Shown in pieces: positions 1 through 7,436 of a stretch of 64,000 bases of DNA. The notes beneath the pieces were generated by a model that saw nothing but the letters and a program-made list of their open reading frames with translations, was not told where the DNA came from and did no database searches. Location: NCBI RefSeq assembly GCF_028282165.1, contig NZ_JANQIM010000014.1, positions 1 through 64,000 on the forward strand, read 5' to 3'. Each line of letters opens with the position of its first letter. The first letter of the stretch is position 1. Both the position numbers and the translations under genes were made by a program. The stretch is from Winogradskyella sp. Its GTDB lineage: Bacteria > Bacteroidota > Bacteroidia > Flavobacteriales > Flavobacteriaceae.

Positions 1-1
1 T

Positions 2-895
2 CTTATTCCCGTAGAGTTTGTTGACATGAGCGTACTATCAGGCGATAGTTCTACGTGGGTCATTACGGACCAAGCCACAGGCGATATTTTGGGCGCACCA
101 GCGATGCAACCGGCGGGAGGCTTTAATCTAGAGGGTGCACCGACAGGAATCTGCGATATTTGGTACTTACGCTACACAGGTGATATCGGTTTAGGGACGG
201 CAACCAATGTAGCAGACCTATCGGGATGCTTTGACCTATCGAACCCGATCTCAGTATCTAGAAACGCGGTTAATGGAGGAGCGATCCAAATCGCTGGTAC
301 TACGGATACTACTCTTTCTATTTGTGTAGGTGAAGGCGTTGATGATTTAATTGATGTGGAGTTTGTTGATGCTGGTGTATTGTCAGGAGATAGTTCTACA
401 TGGGTCATCACCGATCAAGCGACTGGTGATATTTTGGGAACTCCTACAGCAGGGCCATTCAATTTGGAAGGTGCACCAGCAGGGATTTGTGATATCTGGT
501 ACTTAAGATATACGGGAGACATAGGATTAGCAACTGCAACGAATGTAGTCGATTTGTCAGGTTGTTTTGATCTGTCCAATCCTATTTCTGTGACACGGTT
601 CACTGGTACGGATTGTGATGCTTTAAGTCTTAATGATTTTGATGCTGCTTTCGATTTTAGTGTTTATCCAAATCCTTCAAGAGGTATTGTAAATATTACA
701 TTTCAAGAGAATAGGACATTAGACTTGGAAATTCAGGTTATTGATATATTAGGTAAGCAGGTGTATGTTGGTAATTTGACAAATGAAGATGATATGACTG
801 TTGATATCAGCAACTTAGAAAATGGTACTTATTTTATGAATATTATTGATATAGCATCAGGAAATAGAATAGTGAAACGCGTGATTAAAAACTAG
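2..895 (+). CDS. C-terminal part of a T9SS type A sorting-domain protein with tandem 115-residue repeats (5' end outside window)
   Basis: The frame is open to the left edge, so this is the end of a larger secreted or cell-surface protein. Two copies of a repeat of about 115 residues are visible; the second begins 345 bp after the first (around 11 and 356). Each holds a VEFVD start, SGDSSTWVITDQATGDILG, GICDIWYLRYTGDIGL and DLSGCFDLSNPISV, with conserved cysteines. The last 80 or so residues (FSVYPNPSRGIVNI ... ISNLENGTYFMNI ... KRVIKN) form a typical type A C-terminal sorting domain, which directs export by the type IX system and attachment or release at the outer membrane. Function of the repeat is unknown. 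Confidence 0.85.
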   Translation, partial: LIPVEFVDMSVLSGDSSTWVITDQATGDILGAPAMQPAGGFNLEGAPTGICDIWYLRYTGDIGLGTATNVADLSGCFDLSNPISVSRNAVNGGAIQIAGTTDTTLSICVGEGVDDLIDVEFVDAGVLSGDSSTWVITDQATGDILGTPTAGPFNLEGAPAGICDIWYLRYTGDIGLATATNVVDLSGCFDLSNPISVTRFTGTDCDALSLNDFDAAFDFSVYPNPSRGIVNITFQENRTLDLEIQVIDILGKQVYVGNLTNEDDMTVDISNLENGTYFMNIIDIASGNRIVKRVIKN

Positions 896-926
896 CTACA
901 GTTTTTGTAAATGTTTGTTTAAAAAA

Positions 927-957
927 GAAAGAGCATCAAAATTTGATGCTCTTTTTT
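927..957. terminator. Bidirectional intrinsic terminator
   Basis: A perfect 12-bp stem (AAGAGCATCAAA / TTTGATGCTCTT) has an A-run on the left and a T-run on the right. It lies between the convergent sorting-domain gene and purH, so it can end transcription on both strands. Confidence 0.85.
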
Positions 958-975
958 ATTTGTTAGTTCTAAATT

Positions 976-2505
976 TTAATGCTTGAAGTGACGTGTTCCT
1001 GTAAACACCATGGCAACATCATTTTCATCACAATAAATGATGCTTAATTCATCTTTAATAGAACCACCTGGTTGAATAACCGCAGTAATACCAGCTTTAT
1101 GTGCTATTTCGACACAGTCGGGAAACGGAAAGAACGCATCGCTGGCCATTACTGCACCTTCTAGATCAAAATAAAAGGTTTTTGCTTTGTGAATGGCCTG
1201 ATTGAGTGCATCTACCCGACTCGTTTGACCCGTACCACTAGCACATAACTGCTTATTTTTGACCAAAACAATAGTATTGGATTTTGTGTGTTTGCACAAC
1301 TTTGAAGCGAAGATGAGATCTTCAAGTTCATTTTGGGTAGGAGATGAATTTGTTACGGTTTTTAAGTCTTCCAAAGTGTCGGTCTTAGCATCACGATCTT
1401 GAACCAAGACACCGTTCAAGCATGTTCTAACTGTAGTTTTTGGAAGGTCTACATCGTTAAGTATCAAAAGAATTCTTTTTTTCTTGCCTTTTAAAATTTC
1501 TAAAGCTTCTTCAGTAAAAGAAGGTGCAATGACGACTTCGCAGAATAGTTTGTGAATTTCTTCTGCTGTAACCTTATCAATTTCAGTATTGCTAATTAAA
1601 ATACCACCAAATGCCGAGACAGGATCGCCTGCTAAGGCACTTAGGTAGGCTTGATGAACGGTTTTTCGCTGCGCAAAACCACAGGCATTGTTGTGTTTTA
1701 AGATGGCGAATGTTGGATCTTCTCCTTTAAACTCTAAGATTAAATTTACGGCTGCATCTACATCCAATAAATTATTATAGCTTAATTCTTTACCATGTAA
1801 TTTGGTAAACATAGCATCAAAATCACCAAAGAAAAACCCTTTCTGGTGTGGATTTTCACCATAGCGCAACACCTTACCTTTGGTCTCACTTATTTTAAGA
1901 ACTGCTTCGTCATTATTTTTATTGAAATAATTGAAAATAGCAGTATCATAATGGGATGACACATTAAAAGCCTTTGTTGCAAATCGTTTTCTGTCATCTT
2001 CAGATGTTTCCCCATGTTTTGTCTCTAGTAATTCTAAAAATTCAGAATAATCTTCGACTGAGGATACACAGGTGACATCGGCGTAATTTTTAGCTGCCGC
2101 TCTAATCAGAGAGATCCCTCCAATGTCTATTTTTTCGATGATATCCTGATTGCTTGCCCCAGAAGCTACGGTTTTTTCAAAAGGGTAGAGGTCAACTATG
2201 ACCAAATCGATTTGAGGAATCTCATATTCTGCTAATTCAGCGATATCGCCATCGTGATTTTGTCGATTTAAAATACCACCAAAAACTTTGGGGTGTAATG
2301 TTTTTACACGCCCTCCAAGAATAGAAGGATAAGAGGTAACTTCTTCAATAGGCACCACATCAATACCCAAATTCTTAATAAACTTTTCTGTTCCTCCTGT
2401 TGAGTAAATCGTAACGTTGAGATCGGCTAGTTTTTTTACTATTGGTTCTAATCCATCTTTACTAAATACGGAAATCAGTGCAGAGGATATAGTTTTACTA
2501 TTCAT
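976..2505 (-). CDS. purH: Bifunctional AICAR formyltransferase / IMP cyclohydrolase
   Basis: Catalyses the last two steps of de novo IMP synthesis: formylation of AICAR with 10-formyl-THF, then ring closure to IMP, in the cytosol. At 509 residues it has the full family length. The N-terminal MGS-like cyclohydrolase domain shows STGGT (35-39) and GGRVKTLHPKVFGGIL (64-79). The transferase domain has LRYGENPHQ (213-221), the catalytic Lys-His pair in KHNNACGF (K270, H271), GDPVSAFGGI and a C-terminal IQPGGSIKD motif. It is transcribed alone, divergent from the permease gene at 2649 and convergent with the sorting-domain gene. Confidence 0.97.
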   Translation of the reverse strand: MNSKTISSALISVFSKDGLEPIVKKLADLNVTIYSTGGTEKFIKNLGIDVVPIEEVTSYPSILGGRVKTLHPKVFGGILNRQNHDGDIAELAEYEIPQIDLVIVDLYPFEKTVASGASNQDIIEKIDIGGISLIRAAAKNYADVTCVSSVEDYSEFLELLETKHGETSEDDRKRFATKAFNVSSHYDTAIFNYFNKNNDEAVLKISETKGKVLRYGENPHQKGFFFGDFDAMFTKLHGKELSYNNLLDVDAAVNLILEFKGEDPTFAILKHNNACGFAQRKTVHQAYLSALAGDPVSAFGGILISNTEIDKVTAEEIHKLFCEVVIAPSFTEEALEILKGKKKRILLILNDVDLPKTTVRTCLNGVLVQDRDAKTDTLEDLKTVTNSSPTQNELEDLIFASKLCKHTKSNTIVLVKNKQLCASGTGQTSRVDALNQAIHKAKTFYFDLEGAVMASDAFFPFPDCVEIAHKAGITAVIQPGGSIKDELSIIYCDENDVAMVFTGTRHFKH

Positions 2506-2648
2506 AATATTGTGTTGTGATTTTGATGGTGCAAAAATAAAATAATCAACACGATAATTGTATGGGTTAAGCTAGTTTCTTTAAGTTTTTTGTAACAATA
2601 CATTGTTGAAAACGTCCTATGTTTAAAATGTTTTAAAACAGTCAATTT

Positions 2649-3902
2649 ATGCTTGTCTATTTGAGGGTTTTTAAGGAGAGTTTTGCGTTTGCACTAAATG
2701 CACTTAGAAACAATAAACTGCGTACATTTTTATCACTCTTAGGCGTAACGGTTGGCATTTTCTCTATCATTGCCGTTTTAGCTGCAGTTGACTCTTTGGA
2801 TAGAGATATAAAAGAAAATCTTTCAGGTTTAGATAAGAATACAATGTATCTTACCAAGTATTCATTCGGTCCTACTGATGTTCCACGCTGGAAACGCGAT
2901 AATTTCCCTCAAACGGAGTATGATGATTATGAATTTGTAAGACGCAATATCCCAGATATTGAAGAATCGGCTTATGTTATATTTGGTGGAAATGAAACCG
3001 TACGTTATCAAGCTGAAACAGTAAGTAATGTTGAGATAACGCCTATATCACATGGTATTTATGTAATCGATGATTTAAAAGTTGAGCAAGGAAGATTTTA
3101 TTCGGAGTTAGAGTCTGACACAGGGGCACCAGTCATTGTGATTGGTTCTGAATTGGCTGAAAATTTGTTTGGTGAATCAAATCCAATTGGAAAGGTAATT
3201 AGGGTCTATGGCAGAAAGCTAACAGTTGTAGGAGTACTTAAAAAGTATGGATCTACTTTAGGTGATTCGCCCGATGGCAAAGGATTTGTGCCAGCAAATT
3301 TTGTACGACGATTTAGAAATGGAGGTGTTGATGGTTTGCCTGGAGCAGTAGTCATTAAACCAAAAGCGGGTGTGGATATAGGTGCTTTTGAAAACGTATT
3401 AAGACAAAAATTCAGGGCATACAGAGGTCTTAAGGCAGACGAGGATGATGATTTCTTTATCAATAAACTTTCGGGTTTGGTGTCGTTTATAGATGCGATT
3501 ATCGGAACATTAAATCTTGTAGGTTGGGTCATCAGTGGTTTTTCGTTGTTAGTGGGAGGTTTTGGTATTGCTAATATTATGTTTGTTAGTGTAAAAGAGC
3601 GTACTAATTTAATTGGAATTCAAAAGTCTTTGGGCGCCAAAAACCGTTTTATAATGTTTCAATTTTTATTTGAGGCTGTAATTTTAGCTATTGTTGGCGG
3701 TTTTATTGGATTGTTCCTTGTTTGGATTACGTCCCTGATAATGAACGGTATTGTGGGTGAAGATTTTAGATTTGTATTGTCCGTTGGTAATATGTTCTTA
3801 GGTTTTGCTCTATCGACTCTTATTGGATTGATTTCTGGTGTTATCCCTGCATTTTCAGCATCACGCTTAGACCCAGTCGAAGCGATAAGAACAGGAATGT
3901 AG
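2649..3902 (+). CDS. MacB/FtsX-type ABC transporter permease (copy 1)
   Basis: A 417-residue permease of the MacB/FtsX family: one N-terminal membrane helix after NALRNNKLRTFLSLLGV, a large periplasmic MacB-PCD-like domain (about 45-280), then three C-terminal helices around ISGFSLLVGGFGIANIMFVSV, the ERTNLIGIQKSLGAK coupling segment and the closing ASRLDPVEAIRTGM. Such proteins work as dimers with a MacB-like ATPase in extracytoplasmic transport or mechanotransmission. No ATPase gene is adjacent. It is followed 82 bp later by a paralogue of identical length. Substrate unknown. Confidence 0.9.
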   Translation: MLVYLRVFKESFAFALNALRNNKLRTFLSLLGVTVGIFSIIAVLAAVDSLDRDIKENLSGLDKNTMYLTKYSFGPTDVPRWKRDNFPQTEYDDYEFVRRNIPDIEESAYVIFGGNETVRYQAETVSNVEITPISHGIYVIDDLKVEQGRFYSELESDTGAPVIVIGSELAENLFGESNPIGKVIRVYGRKLTVVGVLKKYGSTLGDSPDGKGFVPANFVRRFRNGGVDGLPGAVVIKPKAGVDIGAFENVLRQKFRAYRGLKADEDDDFFINKLSGLVSFIDAIIGTLNLVGWVISGFSLLVGGFGIANIMFVSVKERTNLIGIQKSLGAKNRFIMFQFLFEAVILAIVGGFIGLFLVWITSLIMNGIVGEDFRFVLSVGNMFLGFALSTLIGLISGVIPAFSASRLDPVEAIRTGM

Positions 3903-3984
3903 ATTCTTGTAGATATTTTAAGCATTTTATAACCTTTTTTATAAAGTAAAGCCATTATCTTTAGGCATCTATTAATGATGCTCT

Positions 3985-5238
3985 ATGCTATTATACTTGC
4001 GCTTACTTAAAGAGAGTTTCTCATTTGCTTTTAACGCATTAAGAAATAATAAGCTTCGTACCTTTTTATCTTTATTGGGTGTAACCATAGGAATATTTTC
4101 TATTATAGCTGTGCTTGCTGCAGTAGATTCTTTGGACAAACAAATAAAGTCTCAACTCAGTTCATTGGATAGTAATACTATGTATGTGGCCAATATTTCT
4201 TTTGGCCCTACTGAAGTCCCTAGATGGAAATACGAAACGTTTGATGAGATTTCGTACAATGAATATAAGTTTCTAAAAGCTGGTTTAACAGATGCCGAGT
4301 ACGTTGCTTTCCAGTTGTTTGTTAGACGCGAAAATATTAGATACGAGTCTGAATTGGTCAGTAGCGTTAATACTGTAGTAGTTTCTAATGAGTTTACCGA
4401 TATTCAATATTTAGAGTTTGATAAAGGTCGTTTTTATAACGAATCCGAATCTAATGCAGGAAAACCTGTTGTTGTCATTGGTTCAGAGATTGCAAAATCA
4501 TTATTTGGGAACCTAGAGCCCATAGGAAAGAAAGTACGTATTTATGGGCAAAAATTTACGGTTATTGGAGTGGTAAAAAAAGAGGGTTCTGGTCTATTTG
4601 GTGACAGTAACGATATTTCTATTTTTTTGCCTGCTAACTACGTTAGAAATCGTTATGGTGATAATAATGAAAACTTCAAAAACATAGTTATTATTAAACC
4701 TAAAAAAGGGGTCGATATTGCAGGCCTAAAGGCAGATGTGGTACAGATTTTACGAAATAGAAGAGGTCTTAAACCCGACGAAATCGATTCGTTCTTCATT
4801 AATATCATCTCTGGTTTACAGGATGCTATAGATAGAATCATTGGGACTATGAATACCATAGGTTGGGTAATCAGTGGTTTTTCACTCTTGGTAGGAGGAT
4901 TTGGTATCGCTAATATTATGTTTGTGAGCGTAAAAGAACGCACCAATTTAATAGGGATTCAAAAATCATTAGGCGCTAAGAATAGATTTATTTTGTTTCA
5001 GTTTTTGTTTGAAGCTATCATACTAGCTTTGGTTGGAGGTTTAATCGGATTGGTAATGGTTTGGATTGGAACACTAATAGGGAATAATGTTACCGAGGAC
5101 TTTGAGTTTGTACTATCTACAAAAAATATGTTACTAGGGTTTTCAATCTCTTCATTTATTGGATTGATTTCTGGTGTAATTCCGGCTCTTACCGCATCAA
5201 GATTAGATCCTGTAGAAGCAATTAGAACTGGAATGTAG
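3985..5238 (+). CDS. MacB/FtsX-type ABC transporter permease (copy 2)
   Basis: Paralogue of the preceding gene with the same length (417 residues) and topology. The first 50 residues and the last 130 are nearly identical to copy 1 (NALRNNKLRTFLSLLGV, ERTNLIGIQKSLGAKNRF, ASRLDPVEAIRTGM), while the periplasmic domain has diverged strongly. This suggests tandem duplication followed by specialisation of the extracytoplasmic part; the two could form a heterodimer or separate transporters sharing one ATPase encoded elsewhere. The gene is convergent with the GAF-domain gene. Confidence 0.9.
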   Translation: MLLYLRLLKESFSFAFNALRNNKLRTFLSLLGVTIGIFSIIAVLAAVDSLDKQIKSQLSSLDSNTMYVANISFGPTEVPRWKYETFDEISYNEYKFLKAGLTDAEYVAFQLFVRRENIRYESELVSSVNTVVVSNEFTDIQYLEFDKGRFYNESESNAGKPVVVIGSEIAKSLFGNLEPIGKKVRIYGQKFTVIGVVKKEGSGLFGDSNDISIFLPANYVRNRYGDNNENFKNIVIIKPKKGVDIAGLKADVVQILRNRRGLKPDEIDSFFINIISGLQDAIDRIIGTMNTIGWVISGFSLLVGGFGIANIMFVSVKERTNLIGIQKSLGAKNRFILFQFLFEAIILALVGGLIGLVMVWIGTLIGNNVTEDFEFVLSTKNMLLGFSISSFIGLISGVIPALTASRLDPVEAIRTGM

Positions 5239-5290
5239 TATTTTGGTTAGGAGTTAGGAGCCAATACTTTGCCAAGTTGACAATCTCATT

Positions 5291-5749
5291 CTAGCCTAAA
5301 ATTTTTGCAACTTCCTTACAGACAAATTCCAAAAACCGTTCATCAGCTTCGGTAAAAGGGTCGGCAGTGTTGGAGTCAATATCTATCTGGCCAATATTTT
5401 CACCATTAACAAAAATAGGAACTACGATTTCAGCTTTAACGGTTATACTACAGGCAATGTAGTTATCTTGCGCCGACACATCTGGTACCACAAAGTTTTG
5501 GTTGCTAACAGCAACTTGCCCGCAAATACCTTTGCCAAAAGGAATAATGGTATGATCTGTAGCCTCACCAACATAAGGTCCTAGCTTTAGTTCCATCTTA
5601 TCGCCGTTCTTAAAATAGAAACCTACCCAATTATAGTAATCGATATGAGCTTCTAGTAGTTCGCAAATATTAAGAAGACGTGCGTCTACACTTAAGTCAG
5701 TTTGTGCAACAATTTTTTTTATTTCAGGTTTTAAGGTTTCAAAGGTCAT
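5291..5749 (-). CDS. GAF domain protein of the free methionine-(R)-sulfoxide reductase family
   Basis: A 152-residue single-GAF protein. It carries the fRMsr signature: NWVGFY, FGKGICGQVA, VPDVSAQDNYIACS, the AEIVVPI glutamate and IGQIDIDS aspartates. The family reduces free Met-R-sulfoxide in the cytosol. By alignment to E. coli YebR from memory, the cysteines equivalent to Cys94 (GICG) and Cys118 (IACS) are present, but the Cys84 position is a His (HTIIPFGKGIC). It may therefore use a changed recycling route, or be a GAF sensor. Fold and family are secure; enzyme activity is less so. Confidence 0.8.
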   Translation of the reverse strand: MTFETLKPEIKKIVAQTDLSVDARLLNICELLEAHIDYYNWVGFYFKNGDKMELKLGPYVGEATDHTIIPFGKGICGQVAVSNQNFVVPDVSAQDNYIACSITVKAEIVVPIFVNGENIGQIDIDSNTADPFTEADERFLEFVCKEVAKILG

Positions 5750-5841
5750 AATTGTATAAACTTTTGGTAAAAGTATTTAAAACGTTCAATTTTAAAATAG
5801 GGTTTTCATAAATTTAACAGCAAACTCATACATCTTTTTTA

Positions 5842-6393
5842 TTGAGAGAACTCTTAACAAAATATAAATTGGTTATTCGTTTCATAATCACTTTTTTAGT
5901 GGTTTATGGTGTATTGACTATTGGTCACCATTTATATTTAAGCCTTTCGGATGGTTCTAAGTTTTATCCTGATTATATGACCAACTTAGTAGCAAGACAA
6001 ACCAATACCTTACTGAATAGTATTGGTTATAATGCCGAAGTTCTGCCACATCCCGATGAACCTTCAATAAAAGTTATTATTAACGGAAAATTTATTGCCA
6101 GAGTGATTGAAGGCTGCAATGCCTTAAGCATTATTATTTTATTCATGTCATTTATTGTGGCTTTTGCAGGTAAGCTTAAAACTACTATTTTCTATTGCTT
6201 TGCAGGAAGCATTATTATCTATGCCTTTAACTTAATCCGTATTGTTATACTATCTGCTGGTTTGTATCATTACCCATGGAGAGAGGAGATTTTGCATAAG
6301 GTGATTTTTCCAATGTTGATTTACGGGACTGTGTTTTTACTTTGGATGGTTTGGGTGAATCGTTTTTCAAAATCTGTGAAGACCAATGCCTAA
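5842..6393 (+). CDS. xrtF: Exosortase family protein XrtF
   Basis: A 183-residue polytopic membrane protein of the exosortase/archaeosortase superfamily, membrane cysteine transpeptidases that process proteins with a C-terminal sorting helix. The three catalytic positions are visible: Cys in ARVIEGCNA, Arg in AFNLIRIV and His in EEILHKVIF, each at a membrane-segment boundary. The start is TTG; no ATG fits the expected N-terminus. It overlaps the next gene by 8 bp and that gene is the usual XrtF partner, which supports the subfamily. No substrate with a matching C-terminal signal was seen in the window. Confidence 0.9.
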   Translation: MRELLTKYKLVIRFIITFLVVYGVLTIGHHLYLSLSDGSKFYPDYMTNLVARQTNTLLNSIGYNAEVLPHPDEPSIKVIINGKFIARVIEGCNALSIIILFMSFIVAFAGKLKTTIFYCFAGSIIIYAFNLIRIVILSAGLYHYPWREEILHKVIFPMLIYGTVFLLWMVWVNRFSKSVKTNA

Positions 6394-6814
6394 ATTAACA
6401 CGTTACATATTTGTCTTTTTACTGATTCTCGTTTTGGCAGCCATTCGTGGATTTGAAGACTACTTATTCTATGATCCATACTTAACATTTTTTGAAAATG
6501 ATTATTTGTATATCGACAATCCCAGGCGTGAGGTGGTAAAGCTCATATTTTTTACAAGCCTTAGATTTTTACTCAATACATTGGCATCATTAGGTATTCT
6601 TTACCTCATATTTAATGACAAGATAATGATAAAGTTCTCGGTTTTGCTGTATGGTATTGCGTATGTGCTATTGCTTATTCCGTTTTTATATTTTGTCATT
6701 AATCCAAGGCAAGAAGACTATTACTTATTTTTTAATGTAAGACGTTTTTTAATTCAGCCTATAGGATTAATTCTGCTTTTGCCAGCTTTTTATTATTATA
6801 AATTGAATCGTTAA
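6386..6814 (+). CDS. Exosortase F system-associated membrane protein
   Basis: A 142-residue protein with about four hydrophobic helices (start near residue 6, then FFTSLRFLLNTLASLGILYL, VLLYGIAYVLLLIPFLYFVI and the C-terminal LIQPIGLILLLPAFYYY). It overlaps xrtF, and the pair is a recurrent flavobacterial arrangement in which the small partner has no known biochemical role. Identification rests on position, size and topology. Confidence 0.8.
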   Translation: MPKLTRYIFVFLLILVLAAIRGFEDYLFYDPYLTFFENDYLYIDNPRREVVKLIFFTSLRFLLNTLASLGILYLIFNDKIMIKFSVLLYGIAYVLLLIPFLYFVINPRQEDYYLFFNVRRFLIQPIGLILLLPAFYYYKLNR

Positions 6815-6851
6815 GGATTTTATAATTTCTGCCATACTAATTGCATTTTCG

Positions 6852-6859
6852 TAACTTTG
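6852..6859 (+). promoter_or_regulatory. Candidate -7 box for the HYC_CC_PP gene
   Basis: TAACTTTG fits the Bacteroidota -7 consensus TAnnTTTG. The annotated ATG follows only 4 bases later, so the transcript would be leaderless or nearly so if this start is correct. No clear -33 TTTG is seen. Confidence 0.4.
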
Positions 6860-6863
6860 CATT

Positions 6864-7274
6864 ATGAAATTGTCCCTTCCATATAAAGTATTTTCAATAG
6901 TATTGGCACTTTTAGTGCTGGTATCTACTTTGTCAGTGGCTATAGAAAAACATTTCTGTGGAGGCGTTTTGGTAGATGTTGCTGTATTTACTGATGTTGA
7001 TAAATGCTGTGGTGACTCTAAGAGTGAAAGCCAGGAAATCACTAAGAATTCCTGTTGCAAGAACGAGATTGATATTGTTGAAGGCCAAGATGAAATCACT
7101 ATAAAAGCTTTTGAAGATTTAGATATTATTCAGGAGCAAGTCTTAGTTGCCTACGCATATGCTTTTGTAAATCTTTACGAAAGTCTTCCAAAACAAATAA
7201 TTCCACACAAAGACTATTCGCCTCCCTTGCTCATAAGGGACATACAGGTTTTAGACGAAACTTACCTCATTTGA
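6864..7274 (+). CDS. HYC_CC_PP family small membrane/secreted protein
   Basis: A 136-residue protein with an N-terminal hydrophobic segment (about 9-27). It shows the family's marks: EKHFCGG (28-34), a CC pair at 48-49, a second CC in NSCCKNE (64-65) and a C-terminal SPP. Such proteins are found in Bacteroidota next to TonB-dependent receptors and heavy-metal proteins, as here: a TonB receptor and an HMA-domain protein follow on the same strand. A role in envelope metal (perhaps copper) handling is inferred from the cysteines and neighbours. Its TGA stop lies inside the left arm of a palindromic element. Confidence 0.75.
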   Translation: MKLSLPYKVFSIVLALLVLVSTLSVAIEKHFCGGVLVDVAVFTDVDKCCGDSKSESQEITKNSCCKNEIDIVEGQDEITIKAFEDLDIIQEQVLVAYAYAFVNLYESLPKQIIPHKDYSPPLLIRDIQVLDETYLI

Positions 7275-7432
7275 TTGTAGTATAGTATAACGCATAATTG
7301 CATTTCGACTGTGCTTACGCTAGCCGACTTCGCCTTAGTAGCAAAAGCTACCACGGTAGAGAAGCTTCAACTATACGCGTGCGCTCTATGTGACAGTAGA
7401 AATGCTTATTTCAAGTCATACCTACAATCAAA
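7270..7432. repeat. 163-bp MITE-like palindromic element
   Basis: The ends are a perfect 11-bp inverted repeat: TTTGATTGTAG (7270-7280) and CTACAATCAAA (7422-7432). Inside lies a second inverted pair, GCATTTCGACTGT (7300-7312) and ACAGTAGAAATGC (7393-7405), 12 of 13 matching, and a central hairpin GTAGC-AAAA-GCTAC (7338-7351). It fills the whole gap between the HYC_CC_PP stop and the TonB receptor start and codes for nothing. Confidence 0.7.
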
Positions 7433-7436
7433 ATAA

